Source: Apostichopus japonicus (Eukaryota; Echinodermata; Holothuroidea; Aspidochirotida; Stichopodidae). From it: a stretch of DNA of 64,000 bases. The position numbers were made by a program, and so were the translations under genes. Shown one piece after another: positions 36,001-48,100 of this stretch. A model generated the notes under the pieces. That model was given only the letters and a program-made list of their open reading frames with translations, was not told the origin of the DNA and ran no database searches. Position 1 is the stretch's first letter. Each line of letters opens with the position of its first letter. The stretch is taken from the NCBI RefSeq assembly GCF_037975245.1, contig NC_092573.1:2604501-2668500 (forward strand), written 5' to 3'.

Positions 36001-39000
36001 ACAGTATGAACAGTTCCTAACCTTTCTCTGATAGAAAACAGGATATTCAATAAATGAGGTAAAATAAGGGACATAAAAGTATGGTATAGGAATAGTTGTC
36101 CCAACTGGGTGACTTTTTAGTTGTCACATGTTTTTAGAATCTAGAATATATATTCATTATTCTGTTTGTTGACCAAGAAAGTAAATATCCGAGCAGAGTG
36201 TACCAAAAGTGGTGGACCTTAGGGTGAGTGTCAGGTATGATACCTGTGTGCAGCTGTCTACCTCTTTGGAGGGGAAATCAGGAGGGCAAATCAGGAAGAA
36301 GATGGTGGGGGGGGGGGAGTAGGAGCACATGGAGAGAATTAGGGGGTTAAGGCTGTTGAAGAGGTTTGGTCTATATGGCTGTAAATTATTATTAATAGAT
36401 CACATAGTTTTGCTTTAGAAGTATCTACATAGAAAGGACGTTGTAGTTGAACTTGTGAGAGAAATAGCTATCCTTTACTCAAGAGTATTATTCATATACC
36501 AGTTGCCTTGATTAAAGAGTTTTATCCAACGTATTGAACATTACCTCATGTTCCCAGATAAAGATAGCAGTCAAAGGATTGCAAGAGATTATTTATTTAT
36601 GACAAATATTTGGCATTATACAAGCCAATGGAAATTTAGGAGATTAGAGCGAAGTCAAACTTTCATAGAAGACAACAGAATGTGTGATAAGAGAATTGAT
36701 ATCTTAAGTGAATCAGCTGCAAACTAATTATAGTATTAATCTGGATTTAATTTCACCAATTTATGAAAAACAAAATTTGGAACTCATTTTGAAATAATGT
36801 TTAAATTTGTGCTTTTTGTTAAATGAAATCTGTGTTTTAGAAATAACAGAAAACATATTTTGAAATGTTTAATTTCTCTGGCAGAATTTTGCCCAAGGAT
36901 GCAAGAATACTGTGCCTCTCTGGAGATGCACAAGAAATTTGGTACTTTAATTATGAAGAAAGAGAAACCTTGTTTGCAAGTGCACTCTAATAGTCAGATC
37001 CTTGTTTTTCCTATGAATTGCAAGAAAGCAAGTACTTGCAAAATGTTGGTTCCTTTTTGGACTGTACTTTGTACTAACTATAAACAGTCATGTCATTATG
37101 AAACAAGAGTAGACACACAATGTTGACTACTAACTTTTTAAAAAACAAATTGTACTTTGGCCTGCTTTTAATTACCTTTTTGTTCCATGGGCCTGGTGGT
37201 TAATTTGTTTAATTAATCTTCTACTTAATATTCAAACCTAATTTTTTTCCCCTTCATAATTACATACATGATAAAAAGTTCCAACAAGTCAAATGTCTGG
37301 AGTCTGTCTTGAGAGAAATGATGAAATACCGAGGACTTTTATAATCGGGTGTTTTCACGACCATTTGGCATACTTACTTTTTCCACTATGTGTTTTTACT
37401 ATGTAGTGTGATAAAACACAGCAGCAAATATGTATCAAGGTGGAGTGAAGAAAAAGACTGCTAAGATAATAATATGCAGTAACTATTAATTTGAGATAGT
37501 TTCACACCAATCCATTCCTCTGATCTCCCCTGCAGAGATTTTGATACATTGGAGGCAAAAAGGTAAAGATATGGTTTAGGCCATGGGTTCTCTTTTGGTG
37601 GCCAAATCTGGCTTGCAAAATATTGCATTTTTTTTTTTTAATTTGCACTAATCTGGTATGCAAACCATTAATTTAATGCATTAGAGTTGAACACCCTATT
37701 GTTTAACCCTGCACAATTTCCCCTGCTAGGTAAAGTTGGGATTTTGAATCTGTTGGGTCGTTTTCTCTATTAAGTAAATGTTTTTCTCTTGCCGCTGTAG
37801 ACAATTAAAAACCCTTGGTCTGTTCACGCTTTAGTTAAGATACCTTTAATTAACATATTAGGAACTATATTTGTCTCCAAAATGTTCACAATTGATAAAT
37901 TATGCAAACAGACTACTCCCTAACTCAGAGGGTCTGTGACAAAAGAGAAGCAGCCATGGAATGTGAACAATATTGTAAATTCACTTTCGAAGAGAGAATT
38001 CATATTTGGAAAATAATATCATTAGAAACACAATCTGATATGAGGGGTAGAATTCACTTGTGGGAAGAGAGAGATAGAATTCATAGGTTGAAGAACATTA
38101 GAAATTTGTTTGTGAAGGGAGAATGTAAGTGTTAAACCAACTAATCAGCTTTAAAAAAACTTGACTTATAGACCACCTACAGGCGAGGAGACCCTCCGGA
38201 TGCAAGCTGCTGGACTCAAAACTCAAACAGCAATGGAGCAGTTTCATGTTTAATTTTATTACTTGGCCAGCAATCTGCACCCAAAGTGTCACAATCTTAA
38301 ACATTAATTGCTTATCAGAAAGTACTTATAACATGTTGTACTTTCCAGTGGGTCTGCATGGTGCAATTGAAGTTGATCTTATAATCGTTTTCTTCCGTAT
38401 TTGAATATCTTTGTCGTTGGGAGAAGGGGGTGGGGTTGTTGCTTTTTTCCCTACATTTTGATGTTTTTTCATTGTTTTGTTGGTCTTGTTTTCAGTAATC
38501 AAGTTTGATGGTACAACCAGTTTACATTTGTTGTTTATTGAAGTACTTGTTTACCTAATGTCTATCATTCCATTATTTATACAAAATTATGATAACAGAA
38601 ACAGACTTTTGGGATATTGTATTGAAAAGTTGGAGAGATAGGCTATTGTAGGAGAGTGTCACTGAAATTTCCAATATGTGACAGTTTGTTAAGAAACAAA
38701 GAATATAACACTTCAAAAATTCATTTTTCTTGTTTCAATAACAGGCAATTTTTTGCCTTTTCTTTTTGTGTTTGTTTTGCTGTAAACACATAACATTTTA
38801 TGTGTTATATGCTTTTTTAATTAAATGGAAAAACTTATGTTATTTGTGTGATTATTACCATTTATTTTTCCTTTTTCCGAAAATCATGATTACCACAGAT
38901 AGTGGTCTAAGGATACAACAATTGAGCAATTTTCCAAATTATTTTGACAATGGAGAGCATTCTGTGTAGTGTCATGAATATTCAAATGATATATGTTTAT

Positions 39001-39770
39001 TAATAAACTTGCAAATATTAGTATTAACCTGAATGGTTATAACCAGAGATTCCATGGCATTTTGCACAATTCCAGATCTCTTCCAATGTGTCTTCTTAAA
39101 GAAATGTATCAAAGGTTTAAAAACCTGACGTTTTTTTCTTTCTTTTTTTCCCTTTAATTTTTGGATAAATTGTCAGAAACTTGTCAAATTTTCATTGCTT
39201 GCAAAAGATGTAAGAAGAAGTGAGTTGGTCTTGAAATGAATAAAGAGAAAAAAAAAGAAAAAAATATGTGTACCCAAGTTATTTATTTTCTTTCCTGTTT
39301 TGAACTTGAAGGAAGAATATGGGATATTATTTACACTACTGATCTTATACCTCACTTTTCACATGCCTGTGTTAGATCAATATTTCCTAGCGAGGGTGTG
39401 GATAATTGGATGGGTGGGGATGGGGGTGGGGTAGATTTACCTTCAACTGAATAATTCATTCATGATGTATCTCTGAAGGAAGTTTTCTATTAATCCTTTT
39501 CAAAGGATGGAAATCAATATTGTAAAATATTTGATATGAGCAAACATGTTCCGCTCACATTATCAAGCTGAAGGAGAGCTATCAAGCAACAAAACTATCA
39601 CAATTTACTAACTTTCTGGACTTGTCTCCCAGATAATCCTAGCATTTTGTCCTCTCCCACCCCTTCCCCTGTCCATTAGCATCAATGACAGTGCTGACCC
39701 TGATTATCTCCCATAGACAAGTAGTTAAATCATGCCCATTTTGACCCCCAAATTATGATCCTGTTTGTGA
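33085..39770. other. Intergenic DNA between ELL and CSPG4-like
   Basis: Low-complexity AT-rich sequence. It has a (CA)n microsatellite at 34962-34981, T-runs near 34699-34719, a G-run near 36307-36318 and a T-run near 37628. Open frames are short and show no recognisable domain. Part may be ELL 3' UTR. Confidence 0.5.
34962..34981. repeat. (CA)n microsatellite
   Basis: About ten CA dinucleotides. Confidence 0.9.
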
Positions 39771-39775
39771 TATTT

Positions 39776-41127
39776 CAGGGGCGTATCCAGGGGGGGGCGC
39801 AACAGGCGCGCGCCCCCCCTATTGGCCGTCACCAAAAAAAAAAAAGTTAAGCAAAAAAAAAAAAAAAAAAAAAAATTGATGACGACCTTTTTGTGAGATG
39901 TCGGTGATCGCTCAACCCCCCCCCCCCCTCCCGTATGCTTTATTTTTTGTTTGCCAAAAAAAGGTTCTGGCGAAGTTCGGCGGCATAATAGTTTTAGAAA
40001 CATAGATGGTAATTGTGTTTGTATTATCACTATAAACACTAAATGACATGCCAGCCATACTAAATTGTGCATTTTGTGTCCATATTTACTGGAAATGTTG
40101 CTTATTATTAAGGTCGAAAAATGGATCACATATGGCCATGGGCGGCGATCCTGGGTGGAGGGGGGATATATCCCCCCATGAAAATGGGTGGAGGGGATGT
40201 AATGCACCATATCCCCCCCCCCCCCCACCAAATGCCAGGGATAAGAATATTTTCATGCCTACATTTATGCATCTTCGTTAATGTACGGCTCTTTTTTAGC
40301 TTCATTTCTCGCCTACCATAAACGCAGTGCGATCTTTTCAAAAAAGCGTCTTTATAAAGCAAAAATAGTTGACTGTAGGCTTCATTGGCCCTATAACAAC
40401 AAAATGTATTATTGCGCCCACGGTATTGATATAGTACATATATGCACCCTCATAGTATTCATATCTATAGGCCCTATAGTAGGCCTACACACGTACATGT
40501 TCCCTCGAACAGCTGAAAATCTCATGTAACCAGGGTAATGCTTAATACACGTTTCACCTGGATGCCCTAGCAATCGGTACCTAGGAATGTAACTATGTGT
40601 AATTGTGTATTGCATGTGTATAGGCCTATAATAGCCTGCATGAGGCCATTTTCTTCATCGAATACTATAACAGAGCTCTCGAACATTCTAACGTTGCGCC
40701 TGAAACAAGATTGACAGGGGCAATTTTCCCAAAATAACACCCGAAATTAAAAAAAAAAAGTATTTTGGATCCTGATTATGAGATATTTCGGACATGACAT
40801 CCCTATTTTAAAGTTGGGTATATGCCGCTTGGAAACCTCGGGAAGTGCCGTTTCCGGCCATCTAGAGGGTTTGTTAATCCCAAAATTTTCTTGGACGCTT
40901 CGCGCCAACTCATGGTGGCGCTACGCTTAGATAGTCAACAAGGTCATATCCCCCCCCCCCACTCGGAAGTACGGATCGCCGCCCATGCATATGACACCAT
41001 TTTGCATTTCAGCCCTTCTTTGAAAGCAAAAATTGTACACCCCTCCCCTTAGACCCATCCCCCAGGACGGCGATCATTCATGCCTGGCGCCCCCCCCCCC
41101 TATTGGAAAATCCTGGATACGCCCCTG
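39776..41127. mobile_element. hAT-like element, outer, interrupted by a nested element
   Basis: Terminal inverted repeats of 16 bp: the left end reads CAGGGGCGTATCCAGG, and the reverse complement of the right end is identical. It is flanked by TATTT on both sides (39771-39775 and 41128-41132). This 5-bp match is shorter than the 8 bp usual for hAT and may be chance. G- and C-runs lie next to both ends. Removing the nested element leaves about 500 bp, so it was a non-autonomous copy. No transposase is present. Confidence 0.7.
40129..40995. mobile_element. hAT-like element nested inside the outer one
   Basis: The element proper is 40137-40987 (851 bp). It has perfect 15-bp terminal inverted repeats, CATGGGCGGCGATCC at the left and its complement at the right. 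Flanks CATATGGC (40129-40136) and CATATGAC (40988-40995) match at 7 of 8 positions, a hAT-like target duplication. A segment near 40880-40940 is shared with the MITE at 4370-4755. No transposase ORF is present. Confidence 0.75.
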
Positions 41128-41132
41128 TATTT

Positions 41133-42061
41133 GATACCATGCCCCAGTCTACTAGGTAACTTGAAATATATGAACTACATTTCATTTAAGTGGACTGTTG
41201 TGTTTCGTTAACACTGCAATCGGGCATCGAATGTAAATAACCATTTAACATGGAAAACATTGGTGACTATTGGTGTTATACATATCTTTGCGAGCTTAAC
41301 ATTGTATGACTTATTGGTCAATATTACTATAATTAAATGACAAAATTTGCAAAAAAATTGGAGAACAAAAGAACATGTTGTGTTGCAGTTGAAGGGTAAG
41401 ATCAATAACTCTTCCGCACATAAGTAACTTCGAGAATGTAGTGGCATTTGGTACTTTTACGAACTCCTCCAGAAAATGGCATATTCTGGGTCTTTTCCTT
41501 TCCATACTAAATCTGCGCTAGTGAACATTACGCAATACCATGGACAGAAATAAACAATGTACGTTGTTGTGCTGTGTGAATTTGGTAAAATATGAATATT
41601 CAGTGTATGGATATTTTCTGTATCGACACCCCTTTCGAGTTCTTTGACACAATATTAGAGTTTCCTCACCCTGTATTTCTTTACCCTGTATCGCATATAT
41701 CTTGATATTCACGAAAACAGTAGAAACCTTTTCATAACCTGTGGTAGCAAACTATCACCTCGTTACTCCATTATATTATTACTACTTTCTTCACTGAAAA
41801 TTTGATTGAATTAATCATCCACCACAATTGATTAAACCCCGCCCACCGACCGATGGGTAAATTAACTTTTGGTGAACGTATGGGTACGTCGTCTGGCCTA
41901 AGTTTTGAAATAATAAGTTTCCACGATAAGCCGCACTGTAATTGTTCGGCCGCGGTGCGTGCTTTACACATTGAAGTTTGACATACTAGTGAAAGAGGTG
42001 TGTATCGGAATCAAAAAGACGATATCGTTCTGCGATTATTTCACAGTCCGCTGGGTCTAAA
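41133..42061 (+). promoter_or_regulatory. Presumed promoter region of the CSPG4-like gene
   Basis: The last 250 bp before the first exon are richer in CpG than the surroundings. They contain a GC-box-like CCCCGCCC near 41838 and a CGGCCGCGG stretch near 41950. No TATA box is evident. The transcription start cannot be fixed from sequence. Confidence 0.35.
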
Positions 42062-42169
42062 ATGGTGGACTGGATCTCTTTAATACTGGTGAAATATGTT
42101 GAGAATGAGATTTGTAATGCGGATTATAATTTTAAGCCTTTTCTGGATACTATCCGTGAAGGAATCTAG
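42062..42169 (+). promoter_or_regulatory. Upstream ORF overlapping the CSPG4-like start
   Basis: ATG at 42062 opens a 35-codon frame ending at TAG 42167-42169. It is out of frame with the signal-peptide ATG at 42096 and overlaps it. It has A at -3 and G at +4, a better initiation context than the main ATG (A at -3, T at +4). It matters only if the transcript begins upstream of 42062. Confidence 0.45.
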
Positions 42170-42174
42170 CGGAG
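42096..42174 (+). CDS. CSPG4: CSPG4-like exon 1, signal peptide
   Basis: Encodes MLRMRFVMRIIILSLFWILS followed by VKESSG, with one base left over (phase 1), before donor GTAAGT at 42175. Basic residues, a hydrophobic core and a small-residue end fit a cleavable signal peptide. In-frame Met codons 4 and 8 are alternative starts. The link to exon 2 rests on matching phase and on the expected signal peptide, not on direct evidence of splicing. Confidence 0.75.
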
Positions 42175-45100
42175 GTAAGTCAAATAGAGTCGAAACGAGT
42201 TGGCTAGCATGTATACAGTCATCTGAACCGATAAGGACTGTTGTGTTGACATTACATGGTTTAATTTAGACAAGAGTATGTTATTGCAATACCTTAAGAT
42301 ATATGATATACCTTACGAAATAATATGTACAAATATAAGCTACAGCAACACTTCGGTTATCACAAGAGTCGAATCAACCCAAGGCCAACATCGGTACAAT
42401 TACTACTATTGTACTATAGCATAGTCTAGTACTGTAGACATATAGCCTAGGTCTAAAGTTAGAACGGCCTTAGCCAAGGTTACTGCAGTGTTGTACAATT
42501 AACTTACAAGTCAATCCTGTAGTTTTTATTTTTTGATTCAGAAAAGAACACGTAGGCTAGTCTAATTTACATTCAGTCCAGAATAGTCTAGGCTACCAAG
42601 CCTAATTGTGCTATCATTTAGGGCCCAGGCATTAGTACATTTACCTGAAGATTTGTTCAATCTCAATGAAAATTTTGCTAGACCAAGTCCCTACATGAAT
42701 AGTTTTGGCCCAGCTAGTTCTGGACATACAGTTTGCAACATTATTTTTTATTTTTTGAAGGTCTAACCAACAAGAAACTAGCAAGAAACAATATGTAGTG
42801 CTCCTACACAATGTTCATTGAACTTTTTTTCTTCAGATAATTTGGTGGTAAATGAAAAACAATGACATGAGATATGTAGTGAAGTTAAAAGCAAGCAACT
42901 CCTTTTGTGCTTCTCTTAATTAAAAATTCAAGGTGAATTGCGGCCAAAAAAAAAAGATTTTGATATATTATAGACCGACAACTGAACACTTCAATCCAGT
43001 CCAGGTTGTATGTATATAAGATCCTCCTGCAAGCAGGAACTTGCGAAGAAGCCTCATTGGCTTATCAAAGCCGCAAGCTGACCGAAGTCAGTCTCTCACA
43101 TTCATATTTAACGTCCATGATTATGAATTGTTAATTGTCAACAACCCTGTAACTGGACGACATACATTAATCTGGGAGTGACTCGAACCGGGGACCTTAT
43201 GATTGAAAGGCACCGGTGTTAACCACTGAGCTAACACTCCACAGTGTTGTATATCTATACTGCATTTAATAACATCTGAAGCTCATCAATCAAAGTGGCT
43301 GGACTATATAGAAAATTAGCTCAATTCCTCAGATCCAATTCAATAATTAATAGAAAAACAAGACTTGTGGCTTGAAATATTAAGATGTTTTCAACTTACA
43401 ATGCATTATAAAATTTCTCAAGGACATATGATGTTTTTCATCTAGGTGTACTCACTTGGCTTAATATGAACTTCAAAAAACATGGTTTGGTTGAGTTACT
43501 AAAACAATTGATTAAAATTAGCTTTTAGAGTAAGCCTGCTCTGAGGAGCCAACCATCAATTCAAATTTAAAGAGCATTCTAGAGTTTTAGCATTTTAAAC
43601 CTGAATATCTTGGAAACTGGAATAGCTATAGAAAAATACTAGCATTCCAAGTTTTCTATTTTTCTTGGACTAAGTAAATATCAAGACAAGTTTTCTTTTT
43701 TTCCTGGACTAACATACATATCAGGACAAAAATGCTGCATATATTTGTATTAAGTTAAATGATGGTACTATTTCCACATTCATATATTCAACAAAGCAAG
43801 AATACAATTATAACTCTGAGAAGTCCAAAGTTAACATATACACTAATGCATTCATGAAGAAGATAACTCCGGATTAAAAGAGAAATAATAATATCAAATA
43901 TCTTAAATCAGTATTGTTTATTTATTACGAAAAATAGGAACATATGTCTTCTTTGTCTCAATGCAGCCTTCATTCATGACGTAAACTAGTTGTTGAATTC
44001 TGAACTACTCTACTAACTGAGAATTTTCTCCTTCAGAACAGCCAGGCTCTCCCTTTTTTCTGTACAATGCACATGGAAGCAACCTTTGGTTTCAATTTTG
44101 ATTTACCCTCTTTGCATGCACCATGCTTGATGATTTATATAACATTATACTGTACAGTAACTGTTTAATCAGGATAGCGCATTTCACTGATGTTTTAAGG
44201 ATTGGTAGCCCGGTAGGCATTCATATGCCTGAAGGCAAACATGTCATTAGCGTTAATGCTCAATCATGCAAGAACCTGTTGGTGATAAGTCTCAGAAGGG
44301 ACCTTCTCATCAGTGTTTGATTTGATTATAAACACATGGTTAAAGCAGGGGAGTAACAATTCGACCAGAAACAGTGTCTCTTTCTATCAAAGGAACATTC
44401 CTTTATATCCTGTAGCGTGATGGATATCGGCGGGCTTAGTCAGTTGCTACATGGTACTGACATACATGTATTTATGGGGGCAAATAGTGTTTCCAATTTT
44501 GTGATATATAATTTCTTTTTCAGTATGCCTTCTAGTGTTCTAGTTTCAGGAGATTTATAAATGACAGTAATCTGTGGATTGGATTCTTTACCTTTAGTGT
44601 TGTTAACTAATTCTTTGAGAGACCATGAAGGTCAAATATAATCAATTTCAATTTCCCACATGTGTTTAATCTGTTCGTCTTACAAATTTAATCATCCTTG
44701 CCCCGACTATTTTTCAAGATTGCATAATTGTCAACCTGCAGTCTTTAAACACTGATGTTTGTTCCTAGTATTTGATGGTCTCAATTTCTCCTCTCCTGTC
44801 AAGAATTATAAATCCATGAGGTTTTGCTCTTTCAATTATAGTTATATTTCAGCATTTCACTAGATTGTGGCATCATGTTAAGTGCAGAGGATCAACACTG
44901 TGCAACCAGAGTTTCTCCTATTCACGGAATTGGATTACAGCACATTTAGTTGTCAATTATGTCTATTTGCAATTCTCGTCTATGATTGTATTGCATTTTC
45001 AACATACTATATGTTTCCATGGAAATAAGACTGACAATTAATGGTAACCCAGCAACCACTTTACTGAATCAAGAAGACTGTTAACTTGGGATAATACAAT

Positions 45101-48100
45101 GCATGAAGATGTTGCTAGAAGGATAAATTTGAAATTTCAGGAAATTAGCTCTGAGATATGACACTTTTCATTTAATTCCAATACCCAGCGGAATTGTGCA
45201 TGTGGACGTTTGTTGTACATGTAGTATAAAAAAAACAGTATGTGCTTTGTTGTATGTGTAGACATAACATCACTTGGGACATATTGAGTGGCATTCTTTT
45301 TGCCCTTTTATTTGAAATTTAAAACTAAATTTTTAATATGTGAATTAAAGTTGTTTGGATTAGGTAAAATTGAGAATTCCATGCTTCAAATCTACTGTAC
45401 GTGTCGTCATGTGTTCACTATACATTGCTCATGAAATAAATCAATTATATCTTTGTCCAGTCTTTTTCGGTTACAGTATTGGTGAAAACTGGTATACATG
45501 TGGGAGTTTTAAAGGATATAGTACAGCAACAGCTATCATAAATTTTGCCCATAAATTGTCTGTGTTACAACTTAATTGTCAGTATTTCAAAACCACATTT
45601 AACATTAGGTACTGTACGTTGCAATGTATTTTGCAAAGGTAGTTGAATGTTTCTAACAGTTTGGTGAACTTGAATGTATCTTGCAATAACAAATCTGAAT
45701 GATATCAATTAAGGCAGTTGGGGGCCTTGAAACATCTTAAATGATTTGAACAGGATATGGAAATACAAGCTTTTGAGGTACATTCATTGCAAGGCCATGG
45801 GTACAATTGAATGAACTATGTTTTAATTCTTGTTCTTAACTTGCAAAAAAAACCCTTTTCCACTGCCATCAAGTAGAATCTTCTATTACTTCATTGCTAA
45901 AGCCCAGAATTGCACATGGTTTCTTTGGCTGTGTTCCATAAAATACACATCCATTTTCTAGTAATCAATATTCACAGACATGGACTTATGGCATATTGTG
46001 CAATTGTTGAAATCACTGCCAAGTTGTACACACATGTGTCTTGCATGTCATGATGGGAGACTTCTATTTACAGTACCACCTCCATGTTTACAGTTCTAAC
46101 ATTCACTTCTTTTGTTTAAAACCATTCTCAGGAAACTTGTGATAGAGGGGGGGGGGGTCTTTTCAACGGTCTGGTTACAGTGGTTGTATACATACCAAGC
46201 AGCTAAACTGGTTACAGATTAACTTTAAAGTGTAGTCCTTTTAGGAAAACAGCTGGGACCTGTAATGTAAGATCGATTGCTACAATCATTGTTTTGGTAC
46301 AGATTTCCCTTCTTTGTTTCAATTTTATTTGCCCTTAAATTATTCTGGTCTCTTTTGGTCTGCGTTTCATTTATAAGAGAACCTGGACTCCATGAGGATG
46401 TAACAAGGCCTATAATTAAAACCATGTGAAATGTTCTTCAGTTATACCGCAGATGCTGGACAGGTTGTTTGCCCCGATAACTTCCACCCAGTTATTTTTT
46501 AAGTGAAACCCTCCTTCCTCTTAGAACACTTGAAGGGAGAATTTACGTTAACACTTTGGAAAGCCTCTGTAGACATCTCTGTCAGGTTAAGAGGTCAGGT
46601 TTTCTCCCTAGTAGGTATTCATTCACACTCAGGGCAAGGCCTGTGTTTGCCCTCATCCAAGCAGCAAAATTCCTTCCAAAGGGCTGTCCAAATTATCTTC
46701 CCAGTGCATAGGGAAACTTGTATAGAGATGTAAGGGCACTGGTTAGATGCAGAAAGACTGCCTGAAATAACAACTACGGTAATTGGATCAAGTCCTGCAG
46801 GATAAAATATTATTTGGTGACAGTTGGAATATAAATATAGAATAACTATAAGGCAGGTGCAATATTAAGCACACAAAACACCTAAAACTACTATCCCCCC
46901 CCCACCCTCCCCTTCCCAGTTTGGGTAGCAACCTGATCTTTTTAAAATCTACCCTGTAGCATCTCATCATGTCTTCTTCTCATGCAATCTGTGCATGAGA
47001 AGTGCAAGTCTGAAATATGATATGTAAAGTTTCATGTTGATGGTCAGCAAACATCTTTCAATATTCGATCACCATGATCATTCATGAATCTTTGCAACAA
47101 CTTGTGTCTTGTTTCATCTAAGACAGGCAAAATTTTCCTAAAATTTCCTGCTATTGCAAATAAATACTACCGTAGCCTGCATGACCACATGTTCTCTAAT
47201 TGAAAGTATTTTCGAGGAGTATGCGTTCCAAAAGGCTCTTTTGTTACCAAATCATGGATAAATAATTAACTGAAATTGGAATATATACAGATTCCAACTT
47301 GTTCAACAGTTTTCATGCTGCAATGTAACTTAAAACATACACATATAGCACATTGAGGATTTTCACATGCTCCTAATAGTAGGATTTCTGTTAACACATT
47401 GGTATGTATGCTCATTGAATCATTGTCATGGTAGAGTAGTTTGTACAGTAGTTTGGGATGTGCAGAAATTAAAAGTTAAAGGTCATATTTAGGGGTACGT
47501 CATATGGTATGCGAATATGTGTAAAATGTCCAATTATTTAATTGACTCCATCATAGATGAAAGTGAATCCAAGGCTATACAGTAAAGTTGCTTGTAATGT
47601 TACTGACATACTTTAGTGCTGGACCAGCTTTCTTCAATTCATTGGGGTCAAAGTTCATTATCAGTCTTTTGAGGTCATATTATAATGGTTACAAATGTCT
47701 TGCCCATGTTGCAGGATTTCATAGTTTAACTAGCCAGACTTATTAATTAGATATCCTAGTTTAAAAGTTGAGTCTGAAGTTTAATCAGTTTTAATTCTTC
47801 AAATCAAACCAACTGTTCGGACTGGTGTAATCTCACTTCGAAGCTTGGTAGTACCGTAGTTGGTTGCTTTTGTTGCATATAGTGTCTTGGTCTCCCACCA
47901 GTAAATACATACAGTAGAAGCACACAATTTATCATCATTGTACAAAAATTACAAACAGCAACACTAGAGGCTGATTAAAACTTTACTTCACCTGCTTGAA
48001 GTGTTTGTGACTCATAAATCAGATGGGTTTTTTCAAAGTAATCTTGTATTTTCCATTATACTTCATGCATGATGCCTGCCTGCCACTCTACATCATTAGT

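Noticed and set aside
39725-40231. 168-codon - strand frame
   Set aside because: It runs through transposon ends, poly-A and poly-C tracts; the product is low complexity with no transposase motif.
43174-43240. Possible true tRNA gene on the - strand
   Set aside because: The acceptor and T arms are good, but the length is 67 nt, the anticodon loop is not clean and a SINE-like body is attached.
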